Position numbers and translations under genes: made by a program
Notes under the pieces: generated by a model
Told to the model about the DNA's origin: nothing
What the model saw: only the letters and a program-made list of their open reading frames with translations
Database searches by the model: none
Assembly (NCBI RefSeq): GCF_000485595.1
Contig: NW_014577904.1
Location: 116,261 to 143,281, forward strand
Reading direction: 5' to 3'
Length of the DNA stretch: 27,021 nucleotides
From: Priapulus caudatus
Lineage: Eukaryota > Priapulida > Priapulimorpha > Priapulimorphida > Priapulidae
Part shown: positions 18,101 to 25,039 of the stretch, one piece after another
How the letters are laid out: the number at the start of each line of letters is the position of its first letter
Position numbering within the stretch: the stretch's first letter is position 1

Positions 18101-18235
18101 GCTTGTCATCTATGCTTATAGGTTGGATTCATATTCCATACCTTTCTTGATTACTGGCTGCGATGGAGGTGCAGATGGCGCAGATGCCAAACCTGGTCCA
18201 TTGCTGCTGGAAATGCTGGCACTTTCTGGATCCAT
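5821..18235 (-). CDS. BBS4: BBS4, BBSome TPR subunit (12 coding exons, complete)
   Basis: BBS4 is a TPR protein of the BBSome, the coat-like complex that moves membrane cargo in and out of cilia. It also links to centriolar satellites through PCM1 and to dynactin (known for the family). CDS: join of the complements of 18142-18235, 17363-17506, 17046-17157, 16768-16840, 16560-16613, 14103-14230, 13654-13793, 13251-13387, 12678-12849, 12081-12150, 6902-7046 and 5821-6132. This totals 1581 nt, or 526 residues; the vertebrate protein is about 519. All introns are GT-AG and all phases fit, with no internal stop. Recognisable stretches are NWLIHLHY (about residue 42), [17 protein letters not shown] (278-294) and [19 protein letters not shown] (309-327). 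Residues about 40-420 are helical TPR-type sequence. Residues about 440-510 are a Pro/Ser/Thr/Gln-rich tail, followed by a charged helix-like end. The ATG has G at -3 and G at +4, with an in-frame TAA upstream. The assignment is by recognition of the family, not by a search. Confidence 0.96.
6275..6692. mobile_element. PIF/Harbinger-like MITE in BBS4 intron 11
   Basis: The terminal inverted repeats AGCCTAGGACACACT and AGTGTGTCCTAGGCT are flanked by a TTA direct repeat (6272-6274 and 6693-6695). A 3-bp TTA/TAA target duplication is typical of PIF/Harbinger. A second inverted pair, TGTGTCCGGTCTCA (about 6348) and TGAGACCGGACAGTGTGTCC (about 6579), lies inside. There is no transposase. Confidence 0.7.
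6825..6886. repeat. (AAT)n-(TTG)n microsatellite forming a hairpin
   Basis: An AAT-rich run is followed by its near complement (ATT/TTG runs). It ends about 15 bp from the exon 11 splice donor at 6901. Confidence 0.8.
6902..7046 (-). CDS. BBS4: BBS4 coding exon 11
   Basis: Encodes residues 376-423: [16 protein letters not shown], then a helical, charged segment with [11 protein letters not shown]. It matches the family's NPLVNLNYAVLLYN region and the coiled part after it. The acceptor is ACTGTGTTTAG and the donor is GAG|GTGAGC. It lies 5 kb from exon 10. Confidence 0.92.
7047..8117. other. BBS4 intron 10, gene-poor part
   Basis: Non-coding intron sequence next to exon 11. A GT/G-rich patch lies at about 7856-7894. 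No gene or clear mobile element was recognised. Confidence 0.6.
8118..8480. repeat. TGACC-rich interspersed repeat with an ACGG tail
   Basis: Pyrimidine-rich sequence with repeated TGACCT/TTGACC blocks (8118-8150 and 8280-8320) ends in GGACGGACGCGCGGACTGAC. It is followed by GCGATTCTACAAGCTGCATC (8437) and GAGCTAA. The last 40 bp recur at 15253-15292. The family is not identified. Confidence 0.5.
8893..8977 (-). mobile_element. 3' UTR and GATGAT tail of the LINE fragment
   Basis: About 85 bp follow the LINE stop codon on the minus strand and end in a short GATGATGATTAATGATGATG run. A microsatellite-like tail is usual for LINE 3' ends. No target duplication was found. Confidence 0.55.
8978..9676 (-). 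pseudogene. C-terminal fragment of a non-LTR retrotransposon (LINE) polyprotein
   Basis: A 233-codon open stretch with no own start: it is open back to a TAG at 9679-9677, and LINE-like sequence begins at about 9660. It matches the C-terminal region after the reverse transcriptase in a LINE group common in marine invertebrates. Landmarks are FRCSRC, the last cysteine pair of a PHD-like zinc finger these elements carry, then [48 protein letters not shown] and [12 protein letters not shown]. It stops normally at 8978. The polymerase and endonuclease domains are missing, so the copy is 5'-truncated and dead. The frame is still open, so insertion was fairly recent. It lies in BBS4 intron 10 on the same strand as the gene. 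The clade is uncertain. Confidence 0.85.
9677..10546. other. intron 10 sequence with a CTG/TTA triplet patch
   Basis: No gene recognised. An imperfect triplet run of CTACTG/TTGCTA type lies at about 9988-10055; it makes a Leu-rich open frame that is not a gene. The rest is unremarkable intron. Confidence 0.6.
10890..11789. mobile_element. retroelement-like insertion inside MITE copy A
   Basis: It starts TAGCTCGGCTACCCGGCGATG at about 10890 and ends near CGCCCTTTATGT, after a GACAGA-type tail. It interrupts copy A between ATAAGATA and TTACAATCC, which are adjacent in copies B and C. Flanking AAGATA/AAGAGA may be a degraded target duplication. A block, ATGGTCGTCGCG-x-CATGCTGATT, occurs twice in direct orientation (11246 and 11677), each time followed by a GACAGACA-type run. 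This suggests a dimeric or doubly inserted element. No coding sequence was recognised. Confidence 0.5.
11042..11112. repeat. 29-bp tandem repeat, about 2.5 units
   Basis: Two identical 29-bp units (11042-11070 and 11071-11099) begin ACTTTTCTGCTGCGCTAGG; a partial third follows. A further partial copy lies at 11150-11167. Confidence 0.85.
12081..12150 (-). CDS. BBS4: BBS4 coding exon 10
   Basis: Encodes residues 353-374, [19 protein letters not shown], ending EFD. This is a TPR helix pair. The acceptor is GTTGTGGTTACAG and the donor is CCA|GTAAGT. The TTAA target site of a T2-like MITE lies only 18-21 bp into the downstream intron. Confidence 0.95.
12678..12849 (-). CDS. BBS4: BBS4 coding exon 9
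   Basis: Encodes residues 295-351, [20 protein letters not shown] through SQLYMLLA. It continues directly from exon 8 without a phase shift. The acceptor is ACTTCTTGCAG. Two donors are possible; GCGA|GTACGT is chosen because it joins exon 10 in frame and keeps the LLA-x-ALT-x-LED core. Confidence 0.96.
12882..12901. repeat. short GAAAC tandem repeat
   Basis: About four ACGAA/GAAAC units lie in intron 8, next to exon 9. Confidence 0.7.
13018..13107. repeat. (CA/CG)n-type microsatellite
   Basis: Alternating purine-pyrimidine run of ACAC, GCAC and CACG units in intron 8, with Z-DNA-prone composition. Confidence 0.85.
13251..13387 (-). CDS. BBS4: BBS4 coding exon 8
   Basis: Encodes residues 250-294: [18 protein letters not shown], then [20 protein letters not shown]. 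This is the most diagnostic stretch of the gene. The acceptor is TTTCACCGCAG and the donor is GCC|GTGAGT. It is GC-richer than its surroundings, as expected for coding sequence. Confidence 0.97.
13654..13793 (-). CDS. BBS4: BBS4 coding exon 7
   Basis: Encodes residues 203-248: [15 protein letters not shown], then [17 protein letters not shown] and AILAA. This is a canonical TPR and very close to the known family sequence. The acceptor is TTCTTTGCAG and the donor is CTG|GTAAGT. Confidence 0.96.
14103..14230 (-). CDS. BBS4: BBS4 coding exon 6
   Basis: Encodes residues 160-201, [14 protein letters not shown] through VYRRAV. It is a TPR unit with the [10 protein letters not shown] core. The acceptor is CTACTTATAG and the donor is GA|GTGAGT. 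It is separated from exon 5 by a 2.3-kb transposon-filled intron. Confidence 0.94.
14451..15046. mobile_element. T2/Kolobok-like MITE copy B, full length
   Basis: A 596-bp element with TTAA at 14447-14450 and 15047-15050. Termini are AGGAATACTTTACTCTAG and CCTAGAGTCAAGTATTCCT. The interior matches copies A and C, for example GACCGAGGGCTAATCACAAA and AATAAATAAGAAACA. It lies in BBS4 intron 5, inside a LINE remnant. Confidence 0.8.
15211..15220. other. assembly gap (10 N)
   Basis: Ten N bases sit immediately before an (ACGG)n run. The true length of missing sequence is unknown. Confidence 0.99.
15221..15292. repeat. (ACGG)n plus 40-bp tail shared with 8437-8476
   Basis: About six to seven ACGG units are followed by GCGATTCTACAAGCTGCATC and GAGCTAA. 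This tail is nearly the same as the end of the repeat at 8118-8480, so it is probably the 3' end of a second copy cut off by the gap. Confidence 0.7.
15697..15934 (-). pseudogene. decayed LINE C-terminal fragment
   Basis: The minus-strand frame reads [20 protein letters not shown], then FW-x-x-x-x-SNV-x-L. This resembles the post-polymerase region of invertebrate LINEs, usually of the form CLRRI...FWP..ISN..L. A frameshift near 15720 leads into WFDHVLKM, the counterpart of the usual W-x-GHVLRM motif. The fragment is broken at 15697 by the Harbinger-like element. It differs from the LINE at 8978-9676 and belongs to another lineage. Confidence 0.55.
16065..16521. mobile_element. TA-flanked GC-rich MITE in BBS4 intron 5
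   Basis: The termini TACCCCGTACAGACTAC and GTAGTCTGTACGGGGTA are flanked by TA (16063-16064 and 16522-16523). The element is clearly GC-richer than the intron. It holds an 11-bp stem hairpin (16107-16132) and the perfect palindrome TTAGCGCGCGCTAA (16460-16473). The right end is only about 40 bp from exon 5. A TA duplication fits Tc1/mariner, but the superfamily is uncertain. Confidence 0.65.
16560..16613 (-). CDS. BBS4: BBS4 coding exon 5 (18 codons)
   Basis: A small exon encoding residues 142-159, [18 protein letters not shown]. It aligns with the family's SHNLGVCYIYLKQF-type segment. The acceptor is CACTTTTGCAG and the donor is AAG|GTATGT. It is in phase 0 at both ends, so skipping it would keep the frame. 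Confidence 0.91.
16768..16840 (-). CDS. BBS4: BBS4 coding exon 4
   Basis: Encodes residues 118-141: [17 protein letters not shown], ending at DSDW. This is a TPR helix pair. The acceptor is ATTTATTTCAG and the donor is TGG|GTTAGT. It ends in phase 0. Confidence 0.93.
17046..17157 (-). CDS. BBS4: BBS4 coding exon 3
   Basis: Encodes residues 81-116, including [15 protein letters not shown]. This matches the family motif where vertebrate BBS4 has a QESLELFQTC-type segment. The acceptor is CTTCTCATAG and the donor is TT|GTAAGA. It leaves in phase 2 and is completed to Leu by the first base of exon 4. Confidence 0.94.
17363..17506 (-). CDS. BBS4: BBS4 coding exon 2
   Basis: Encodes residues 32-79, opening [18 protein letters not shown] and ending EYALYVQ. 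This is the conserved N-terminal start of the BBS4 repeat region. The acceptor is TTTCTACTGTAG and the donor is CAGG|GTGAGA. The exon enters in phase 1 and leaves in phase 1, consistent with exons 1 and 3. Confidence 0.95.
18142..18235 (-). CDS. BBS4: BBS4 coding exon 1 (start codon)
   Basis: Encodes residues 1-31 plus one base: MDPESAS, then a Ser/Ala/Pro-rich stretch ending VIKK. This region is poorly conserved in the family. The donor is AAAG|GTATGG. The ATG is the first in its frame after an in-frame TAA 24 nt upstream and has G at -3 and +4. A possible 3' splice site (TGTGTTTCAG, ending at 18275) lies about 40 nt upstream, so the ATG may sit in an exon preceded by a non-coding 5' exon. 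Confidence 0.85.
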
Positions 18236-18434
18236 ATCTTCACATATGAGAAATGGCAACTGGTATTAAATTCCCTGAAACACATGTGCAAGTCCAAATT
18301 AAAAATACAATATCAAAAATAAATTATAGTCAGGCTCAGTGGTTGAAATTCCTATTAGTACACTTTCAATTCATCAGTAGTTTATTAGTTTATTTTCAAT
18401 TTAACTTCTGGTAGCCAGACTGGCTACCTACATA

Positions 18435-18948
18435 CAGGGTTCAACATTAACTTTTTATTTCACTAGACCATCGGGCTAGTAACTGAGGAAACCCACTAGC
18501 CCTGACCTAACTTTCACTAGCCCAGACCCAGACCATTGTTATGAAAAACTTTATTTAGATAAGAGTGTGTCATCGTATGAATTCATAGATGCTGTTTCCC
18601 GCGCTTTAAATCGCGCGTGGGCCGAGTTCACGTTCATCATTCGTATTCTACCACAGGCATACACAAGCGCACGGTTTATCGATCGTCTACTGTGGCTGGC
18701 AGCAAGCCACGTTATTGTTTTTGCCGAAGGGTAGACTGGTATCCGGCCTCACGCTCTGCTAGACAATGTACACGCTCTGCGACAAACAGTGCGGCCGCGA
18801 ACCAGTCTAGCTAGAGGTGACCTTTCAGTGCAACATATATGACCAATTCTAACACGACCAGTCGGGCTACTAGCACTCTGGTTGTATGCGACCAGACCAA
18901 GCATTTACCCGACTAGGTCGGTCGGACGTGAGTTAGTGTCGAACCCTG
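18435..18948. mobile_element. CAGGG-type (hAT-like) non-autonomous element
   Basis: The termini CAGGGTTCAACATTAACT and AGTTAGTGTCGAACCCTG are flanked by TACATA on both sides (18429-18434 and 18949-18954). CACTAGCCC/GGGCTAGT motifs recur in both orientations. It lies about 200 bp upstream of the BBS4 start codon, so it may border the promoter. Confidence 0.6.
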
Positions 18949-19266
18949 TACATATAGTGCAAACCAAAAAAAAACATCAAAAATATGTCACACTCACAGC
19001 CTACATACTGCTAGCTTTTACATGGCTCAGAGATGGAACCAGGGTTTTACCAAGGTATTTAACACATTACATACTGTGTCCTTCAACGCTGAAGCTAATT
19101 TGCGACATCGCAAATGTTGGCAATGTTAGGCAATAGTTAGGGACCAAGTTCCAGTTGTTTACTGACAATACCAAAACAGCATTGTTGTGAATGACCCAAG
19201 CCCAGTTTTGCACAACGGATTAGTTTAGCACAAGTGAAAACACATTTGCGGGGGTTCCAAACTATC

Positions 19267-19517
19267 GCTGATAGGGTCTATGTCCCCCAGGGTACTGCCG
19301 GAACGTAACCTGAGTACGGTCCGCCGGTCCGGTATACCGGAACGTACCATGGTACTAAATACTACTATCTAATATGCCGGACCGTACTTCGCCTACTCCA
19401 CTAACGAGTCTAGGGAGTCGCCTACGCCTACTCCCTAACCCTAACCCTAACCATATCAGCTAGATAGTTACCAGGGTACGTTCCGGCAGTACCCTGGGGG
19501 ACATAGACCCTATGAGC
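19267..19517. mobile_element. Mutator-like MITE with 9-bp target duplication
   Basis: The long terminal inverted repeats (about 40 bp) start GCTGATAGGGTCTATGTCCC at the left; the right end is the complement of GCTCATAGGGTCTATGTCCC. They are flanked by a perfect 9-bp direct repeat CAAACTATC (19258-19266 and 19518-19526). Long TIRs with a 9-bp duplication fit Mutator-like elements. Confidence 0.7.
19433..19452. repeat. telomere-type CCCTAA repeats inside the MITE
   Basis: Three perfect CCCTAA units followed by CC. This is the complement of the TTAGGG telomere unit used by most animals. Confidence 0.85.
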
Positions 19518-19727
19518 CAAACTATCCTTGATTCTTGCAATTTCACAGCTTGATATAAAAATTATATAGCTAGGCATCACTAAACGGATCTAGTTTACCT
19601 GTGTGTTCGGACTTCTTATGACACGCAAAACTCACTCAACTTGGAACAGCCCCTTCATTTATTTATAAGCGATGCCTATGCCTACTAAAGCGTTTAACTA
19701 ACAAATAAGCAACTGAATAGGGGTGCA

Positions 19728-19835
19728 CCGGAACTTGGATCCGGCCGGAACTATCCGGCCGAATCCCCAATTTTCAGAGTTCCGGTTCCGGCCCGAACCC
19801 TTCAGGAACAGTTGGCCGGAACCGGAACCTTTTCC
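19728..19835. mobile_element. CCGGAA-rich element end
   Basis: TAGGGGTGCACCGGAAC is followed by repeated CCGGAA/TTCCGG blocks in both orientations. TAGGGGTGCACCG-type ends occur on hAT-like elements, but no matching opposite end was found. It looks like a fragment. Confidence 0.35.
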
Positions 19836-20280
19836 TAAATTTATTTCTGCTACAAGCGTCATCAAGATCAAAAGATCAGTCACTGAATGTAGTTGAGCGT
19901 CAGTAGAGTCAACTTGCTGACAATATAGTGTTAACAACTTCACACTAGTCCGCCCAAAAAACTTTGCCACGTGAACATCGGCTAACTAACTGAACTAAAC
20001 CTAACTGATGTTAGGTGATTCACGAGATTTTCTTTTAAAAGAAAATGCTCTTACTCTTAGAGCCACAGGAATGGCATCTGTACGTATGTTAGTTGAAAAT
20101 AATAGACTAATACCAGGTATACTGCAACATGCAGGTTTTGCCACACAATTCGCTCGCGAATAAGATGCCAGAATTATGCACTGTGTAAGCAGATGATTCA
20201 TACACCTAACAACCATCCTGTAATTAGAACTTTGTAGCATTGAGAACAATGAGAACAATGTAGAATGTGAACATGTATAT

Positions 20281-20722
20281 CAGGGTTCTCCCTACGTTGC
20301 GCAAACGGGGCGCGCGTGCCCCGTTTGGGAAAACTCCCCCCTGTTTCAATCGTTGCGCCCCGTTTAAAATACCTCCGCCCGATTAAATTCCACCACAATA
20401 AAAGTTTGCCAGCGAGGGAATCGATCGTCAAGAATTCCCATTCGACCAGGACACCCGTCACGTGTATTTTTACCGTGCCACGCATGCACTGCAGACAATA
20501 CACAAGTACAAACAGTCAACCTGTCCCACACCCAACACTAACTGTACACCGACTCGGCTATCTTATATATACAAGAACCCCAAATGCCGTCTATGGTGTG
20601 GTGACGATTTTACGCATTAATTAGTGGTACGGTAAAAAAACACGACCCCGGACCCCTCCCCCCCCCAGTTCCCCCTCCCCCTCCCCTCCCCCTGTTTGAA
20701 TTTCATCCTGGGGAGAACCCTG
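20281..20722. mobile_element. CAGGGTTCTCCC-type non-autonomous element
   Basis: The termini CAGGGTTCTCCC and GGGAGAACCCTG are flanked by TATAT on both sides (20276-20280 and 20723-20727). Internal GCCCCGTTT blocks occur in both orientations. It probably belongs to the hAT group; there is no transposase. Confidence 0.6.
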
Positions 20723-20727
20723 TATAT

Positions 20728-20792
20728 GAGAACATGAGACATGAGAATATGTGACATAATGAGAACATGAGACATAATGAGAACATGTAGTG
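20728..20792. repeat. 18-bp tandem repeat
   Basis: About 3.5 units of GAGAACATGAGACATAAT (the first unit is shorter). Similar GAGAACAAT units lie on the other side of the transposon at 20242-20260, so the element appears to have landed inside the repeat. Confidence 0.75.
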
Positions 20793-20845
20793 CAATGTCA
20801 TCATGCATTGTCCTACTCGCCTGAGCGATGTGCATGCTAATGCTA

Positions 20846-21320
20846 GCCGCACACTATCTGACCCGAGCACGATTTGAAGGCTTACGATTGGATCGAGATG
20901 TTCTAGTTTGGCTCGGGAGGCTTAAGATTGGCTCGGGAGGTCATTTTGGCCCGATTCGAATTTTGAATCGGGAACAGATCGGGTCGGATAGTGTGCGAGG
21001 GCTTACGACGCGACTCGGATAGTGTGCGTGGCCATCCGACCCGATCGACGAGCGCTGAAGAAAATTGACCAATCACAGAGCTGCGCCATGGGAACTCAAC
21101 TGCATTCGAACTGCGAATGGCGCATTCGAACCATGCGAAAAACATCCCGACGCCTTAGTACACGCTAAAATCCGCTTGGAACGCCACAGAGAGTGCCATG
21201 GTTTTGCGGTCAACTTTGAGTCGGACACGTGTGGCGGTGGCCTCCGATCGGATCGGATCGGGTCGGATAGTGTGCGGGGCTTAGTCTGCGGCACAGTGCA
21301 AAAGGCGGATAGTGTGCGGC
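20846..21320. mobile_element. TA-flanked MITE built from GGATAGTGTGCG units
   Basis: The termini GCCGCACACTATC and GATAGTGTGCGGC are flanked by TA. GGATAGTGTGCG occurs near 20984, 21018, 21266 and 21307 in direct orientation, besides the inverted left end. GGATCGGATCGGGTCGGAT blocks are frequent. There is no protein. Confidence 0.6.
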
Positions 21321-21400
21321 TAAGCCATAATAATATTGCATTCAGGCTGAGTGAGTTTTCACAATACTGGACCAAAACTGTCAAGTTATTCCCCAGCTAA

Positions 21401-21989
21401 AGGGATACTAGCACTACGGATTTTACTGCATACAACTGTACTATACTGTATAAACAAATTGCTGTCCTCTACCCACACGTACTTGTTACTACGTATACCT
21501 AATTTAATTGTTATAATTAATTATACATCAACGCTACAAAATTGAACGTGCCATTGACAACCGCGACCGTGCTGCCACCCTGAAAAAGTTGCGCATTTCC
21601 CATATACTTTTCGCACATTACAGACAGAGGGCTAACCACAAAGGTGCAATTATATTTATACCTAAATGCTATTTAGACCAACACGATGCTCATTTTAGGA
21701 CAAATTATCCATAATATAACTTAAACTATATGTCGTTATAAGATATACAATCCCTTTCGCTTTTAAATTAATAAATAAGAAACAAACTTGGTCTGTAGCC
21801 CTTGGCTGAAAAGTCTTTTGCGCAAACTTTTCAGATTGTGCTCTTTGAGTGGCGCGCCACCATCGTGTTAATCAAACTGTATTTGAAAAATATTTCTAAT
21901 GGTGACTGAACCATGAAACTTTTTATGTAGCGTATAATTTATCTAATTAACTGAAAATAACCCCCAGAACCTAGAGTAAAGGATCCCTA
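21401..21989. mobile_element. T2/Kolobok-like MITE copy C
   Basis: It starts AGGGATACTAGCACTACGG after CTAA (21397-21400, a mutated TTAA) and ends GTAAAGGATCCCT before TTAA at 21990-21993. The interior matches copies A and B along the full length, with many small indels. It begins about 80 bp after the preceding MITE. Confidence 0.75.
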
Positions 21990-21993
21990 TTAA

Positions 21994-22455
21994 GTTCCTG
22001 AGGTTATTCCGCCACCGGTAGTCTCGCGTCCGACAACAAAAATTTGATCATTGCACGTGCACATAANCAGCGTTACAAGCATGTTTCTTGCACAATGTGG
22101 GAATTTCACTTCTAACACGGTGTCCTAGCTTATTCATGCACAAGACCATCTGGCAGACTGCCCAGGTAATGTTCATCTATAGAAATAATTATTCCACTTT
22201 TTTTGTACTTTCACATCATATATAGCTTCTCATAGCAGGTGATCGCATCTGGTTGCGGTTGATTTCCGTTTGATGTTGCATTGACGACTGCATTTTATTT
22301 CTCCTCTATTTCTCCTCTCCTTCTTCCACTCCACACTCTTACTTTGCATTCTTGCTCAGGACTCGATGACATCTGCCTTTTCACGTGATATTTTAATTAT
22401 ATTATTTCACTCCAAGAACATTTGTGGTAGTGGTTTAATAAGATAGTCATGGACT
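21994..22455. other. no gene recognised
   Basis: Mixed sequence with one undefined base at 22067. I see no ORF, RNA or clear repeat boundary. Confidence 0.6.
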
Positions 22456-22849
22456 TAGTGATGGGAATCGGTTAGAATTTCATCATCGATCCTCGATTGC
22501 ACCCAACCGATCGATGATCGAATCAAATCAGTTGAATGTTATTGATCGCGGCTATCAGATATATCATATATTATATAATACAGTATTTTTGATAATACAA
22601 TATTCTAAAAGCTATGTAACAGTATTATACTGTATTACATGCTTATGTTTGGTGTAGGTTAGATTCACTGTCGCCAAGCTGTAAAGTAACAAAAATAAAA
22701 TAATGTGTCATTTCATCTTTAAATTATTATTTTTTAATTATTATATTATTTTTGATAATTGATTATTTATTTTCATAACCGAGCGCTAAACAATGACAAT
22801 ATAACAAATGATGGACTTTCGATAATAATTGATAATCGGTACATCACTA
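22456..22849. mobile_element. TAGTGATG-ended, AT-rich hAT-like element
   Basis: The left end TAGTGATGGGAATCGGTTA and the right end GATAATCGGTACATCACTA are imperfect inverted repeats. The interior is very AT-rich with repeated ATCGAT/GATCGA. No clean target duplication is visible, so the call is tentative. Confidence 0.45.
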
Positions 22850-24299
22850 GTCATAGTCATTATCAAAGTGAGTAAATATTAACTGGTCTGATTGTTTGCA
22901 GCAGTGGAACCTGATTATGAGTGTGGTTACATAGTTCTTTAAATGTTCAGAATAAAATACAAGCTTATGGTACTTTTCTGGGCGTGGATAAAAATTAAGT
23001 TGGAGTAGCTAGCTCTGCTTGGTAAGTTTCAGCCTTCTTGCTTTGTCAGGCAATCAAGTGTGTAGTCGACGTGGCTGATGAAAAGACTGCAAAACCTCGG
23101 TACAAAAAGGTTCTAAATTTGGCTGTTTACCTCCAATGTAATCTATGACTATGTCTATGATTCTGATACAACTACCCTAGGATATAACATACTGCATAAC
23201 ATGTGTAGAAGTGCTAACCTCATACAACTAATATTGTAATCTAGCTTTCGATTTGTGTGTGCGTGTGTGTGTATACGTGTGGCTCTACTGTACTGCTACT
23301 GGCACAGTTACTGAGTTCGTGTGCATCATGCATGTGCGTATAGACTGTACTAGTACTATAGCTCCAAGAAACGGTATTGCTAGGGTTAGATACCCTAGTA
23401 ATTAGTAATACCCTGGTGTATTGACGTTAGTCACACAGCCTGGTCGGGTTACTAGTACTAGTACTACACTACAGTAGTAGCTACGCTTGTTTGAGATACG
23501 TCACCGCTCTAGTAACTCAACCACTCTCCAGAAACCTGCGAGCATTTTATTTTTCCAGGCCCTTCTTTCAAGTGGGTTAATTGTCTAGCTCTGATATTTT
23601 ACTCGATGCAAAATAATTTTCATGTTTACCGTATCTCAGCTTGCACAGTGTTGTTTGCGTTCGCGTGCCGGGATCACTTGTTTATCTATAGCAGCAGAAC
23701 CGGAGCGGCGCAAGCGCCCTAAGCGGCTTTGGTACGTGCTCGGTGGTCCTCATTCATGCTGGCCCTCTGTGAAATGGTTTCGATTATGTTGACTCGTTTT
23801 GATCAGCATCTCAACGAATGTACTGCCGTATAAATAAGGAGGGAGACAGTACGTGCGGGTTTCAGCGAACGGGCGTGGGTGTTTTTCTAAAACGGCCTGC
23901 TTTGCTATTATCATATAGTATTGCCTTATCTGGATGTGGCATTTTCGCATATTGTGCGCGCGTGTAGAGATGTAGTGCGTGATGGTGTTAGAAGTGTGCG
24001 CAGATGACTGGAAAAGCTGCTTTTATTCGATTACCAAATCGCGCATACAAGACACGCCAGTTGTATCCACATGCGCCCGTTCGGTGAAGGTTTTTGCTTT
24101 TTAAATAATTTTCTTTTCTAGTAATGTTCCCAGCATGCACAGACCTGTATATTAGCCTGAGAATCCGCATGGAGCGTAATCAGAGGCAACTAGGCAAGTG
24201 TGGTTGTTAGCGTATCTGTCAAACGTCATCAAAACTAATGGCCCAACATTTCGCGAAATTTTCAAAATAACTGGTTGAAACTCGACAATGCGGACGTTG
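22850..24299. other. no gene recognised; GT microsatellite at about 23251-23283
   Basis: Contains a GTGTGTGCGTGTGTGTG run and ACTAGTACTAGTAC-type micropalindromes (about 23450). One possible small exon is listed under findings. No protein family was recognised. Confidence 0.6.
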
Positions 24300-25038
24300 A
24301 AATATATATATATATATATATATATCATATTATTTGAAGTCCGATAATAGAAAGGAGTGGGACTTCCACCTAAACATAGCAAAATTCCGTCATTCACTAT
24401 TCCTTAGAATACTACGATTTACTACGCGTAACTCAAACCAACTTATCTCCAATCGTACACCAGTAACATTCGCCTAGCATCCGTGCGAAATCGTTTCCTC
24501 GTATACACCGCAATCCGGCGAGATACAGACTAAAACAGTATGGACACGATTCTCCATTTCTCTGTTGCCAGCAAAAAACGATCCATAACCCGCCTAACTT
24601 GAACAATACGGCAGCTACTAACTACTCTCGGCACACTTGTGCCGCTCCGGCAATGCGGTCTGTCGGGCGCGCTGGTGAGAATTCGGACATCGAGCAACAC
24701 TCGACGAGCTAATCTTTGAACCTATTTACGCGCTGGTATTGCCCACGACACGCACGCCCACCCGAATCCAGCAGGCAGCCTCCAGCTCCAATCTCCCAGC
24801 GTTTTAGTCTGTATTTCCGGATTGCGGCGTGTTCCTGTATACGAGCGAAACGCATTTCGCACGATGCGTAGGCGAATGGCACTGGGTACGATGAGCTCAA
24901 GTTGGCTTCCTTGAGTTACGCCCCGTCAGTAAATCGTAGGTATTCTAAGGCTCAGTAAATGACGAATTTCCCTTATTTATTGTAAGTACACACTCCTTCC
25001 CTATTATCTACTTCTGATATATATATATATATATATTC
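24300..25038. mobile_element. foldback element with (AT)n in both arms
   Basis: Imperfect inverted arms of about 240 bp (about 24300-24540 and about 24790-25038) surround a spacer of about 250 bp. Pairing landmarks, left and complement of right, are GATAATAG, CGTCATT-x-ACT, CTTAGAATAC, CGATTTACT, GCGTAACTCAA, CATTCGCCTA, GTGCGAAAT, CCGCAATCCGG and ATACAGACTAAAAC. The (AT)n tracts at 24301-24325 and 25018-25036 occupy equivalent outer positions. No transposase or clear target duplication. Confidence 0.7.
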
Positions 25039-25039
25039 G

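Noticed and set aside
18253-18260. ATGGCAAC, a half-site of the RFX X-box expected for cilium genes, just upstream of the BBS4 ATG
   Set aside because: Only one half of the motif is present; the other half does not match the GTNRCC consensus.
21073-21400. Overlapping open frames of about 100 codons on both strands
   Set aside because: They run through MITE sequence and the start of T2 copy C; no protein features.
24709-24900. 63-codon minus-strand frame
   Set aside because: It lies across the spacer and right arm of the foldback element; the equivalent left arm does not keep the frame.
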